A stretch of DNA of 5,648 nt from Pseudolysobacter sp. (GTDB lineage Bacteria; Pseudomonadota; Gammaproteobacteria; Xanthomonadales; Rhodanobacteraceae): NCBI GenBank assembly GCA_025351985.1, contig JANXUW010000492.1, positions 1 to 5,648 on the forward strand, in the 5' to 3' direction. Under the pieces are notes generated by a model that was not told where the DNA came from, made no database searches, and saw nothing but the letters and a program-made list of their open reading frames with translations. Both the position numbers and the translations under genes were made by a program. Positions 5,145 to 5,648 of the stretch are shown here, one piece after another (the first letter of the stretch is position 1; each line of letters begins with the position of its first letter).

Positions 5145-5648
5145 GTGCCCGACTTCCAGCGCCTGCGGGAGTTGCTGCTCAGCGACGAGCAGGCGCAGCT
5201 CGCGCAATTGCAGGCGCAGTTGCATGAGGTCGTGCAGCAACACGAAAAAACCTTCGAGCGGTTGCCGCCGGAGCTCGTCACCTCACTGCACAACGACGAC
5301 GGCCGTATTTCCGCTGCGCTGGTGAAACCGTTGTCGCGCTCCCTCGCCGAGGCGGTGCGGCAGCAGCCGCAAAGTATCGTCGATGCGCTGTTTCCGGTGA
5401 TCGGGCCGTCGATACGCAAGGCGATCGCCGAAGCCATGCGCGACCTTCTCGGCAACCTCAACCAGGCGGTCGAAAGCAGCTTGAGTTTGCAGGGTTTGCG
5501 CTGGCGAATCGAAGCGCGACGCAGCGGCGTGCCGTACGCGCAAGTCGTGCTGCGTCACTCGATCAGATTTCATATCGATCACGTGTTTCTGATCGAACCC
5601 GGCAGCGGTCTGATATTGCATCACGAATCGGCGCCGGATCTGCCCGAG
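5145..5648 (+). CDS. N-terminal part of an uncharacterised OmpA-family envelope protein, runs off the right edge
   Basis: The frame is open from GTG 5145 to the edge, giving 168 residues. The N-terminal third is a Gln/Leu-rich helical region (FQRLRELLLSDEQAQLAQLQ), with ERLPPELVTS (38-47) following. Then come IVDALFPVIGPSIRKAIAEA (78-97), RWRIEARRSGVPYAQVVLRH (119-138) and VFLIEPGSGLILHH (147-160). From memory these match the N-terminal region of a family annotated as OmpA family protein in cyanobacteria and proteobacteria, with typical text FPVIGPAIRKAI, KWRLEALRTGKPFAEVVLLH and VFLIHRETGLLLQH. The OmpA-like peptidoglycan-binding domain and any membrane segment would lie beyond the window. 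No signal peptide is seen, so the N-terminal region is probably cytoplasmic. It follows the coiled-coil gene by 20 nt. Its function is not established; some relatives are reported near small Rab-like GTPase genes, which cannot be checked here. Confidence 0.75.
   Translation, partial: MPDFQRLRELLLSDEQAQLAQLQAQLHEVVQQHEKTFERLPPELVTSLHNDDGRISAALVKPLSRSLAEAVRQQPQSIVDALFPVIGPSIRKAIAEAMRDLLGNLNQAVESSLSLQGLRWRIEARRSGVPYAQVVLRHSIRFHIDHVFLIEPGSGLILHHESAPDLPE

Noticed and set aside
5283..5624. Minus-strand open frames opposite the OmpA-type gene
   Set aside because: The plus-strand frame has recognisable family motifs through the whole interval, while these do not.

Overview
The window reads as chromosomal DNA from a GC-rich, Gram-negative gammaproteobacterium, most likely of the Xanthomonadales (Rhodanobacteraceae/Lysobacteraceae type). 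Three things point there: a membrane-anchored winged-helix regulator with TolB-like and TPR domains, a secreted parallel beta-helix protein ending in FDRIFRNGF (a tail type I associate with secreted proteins of that order), and strong use of codons ending in G or C. The taxonomic call comes from recognition of protein style and was not searched.

Layout from left to right. (1) Positions 1-131, minus strand: the signal-peptide end of a gene running off the left edge. (2) Positions 132-342: an intergenic stretch with an AT-rich palindromic patch but no gene. (3) Positions 343-1839, minus: a complete 498-residue secreted beta-helix protein. (4) Positions 1840-2084: a divergent regulatory region with a 7-bp inverted repeat, a sigma70-like promoter for the rightward gene, and a tandem repeat with small hairpins in the leader of the leftward gene. 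(5) Positions 2085-4415, plus: a complete 776-residue CadC/ToxR-style one-component regulator. (6) Positions 4416-4569: a gap with a candidate extended -10 promoter. (7) Positions 4570-5124, plus: a 184-residue coiled-coil protein. (8) From 5145 to the right edge, plus: the first 168 residues of a protein resembling the N-terminal region of an uncharacterised OmpA-family protein.

How the genes may work together. The regulator has a cytoplasmic DNA-binding domain, one membrane helix and a large periplasmic TolB-like/TPR part, and it is divergent from the beta-helix gene. The simplest reading is that it senses something in the envelope and controls that gene, itself, or both. The coiled-coil protein and the OmpA-type protein are 20 nt apart and probably form an operon. 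I recall the same pair as neighbours in cyanobacteria and some proteobacteria, with no established function. This pair is the best candidate here for an undescribed system. There are no RNA genes, CRISPR arrays, insertion sequences or convincing intrinsic terminators in the window.
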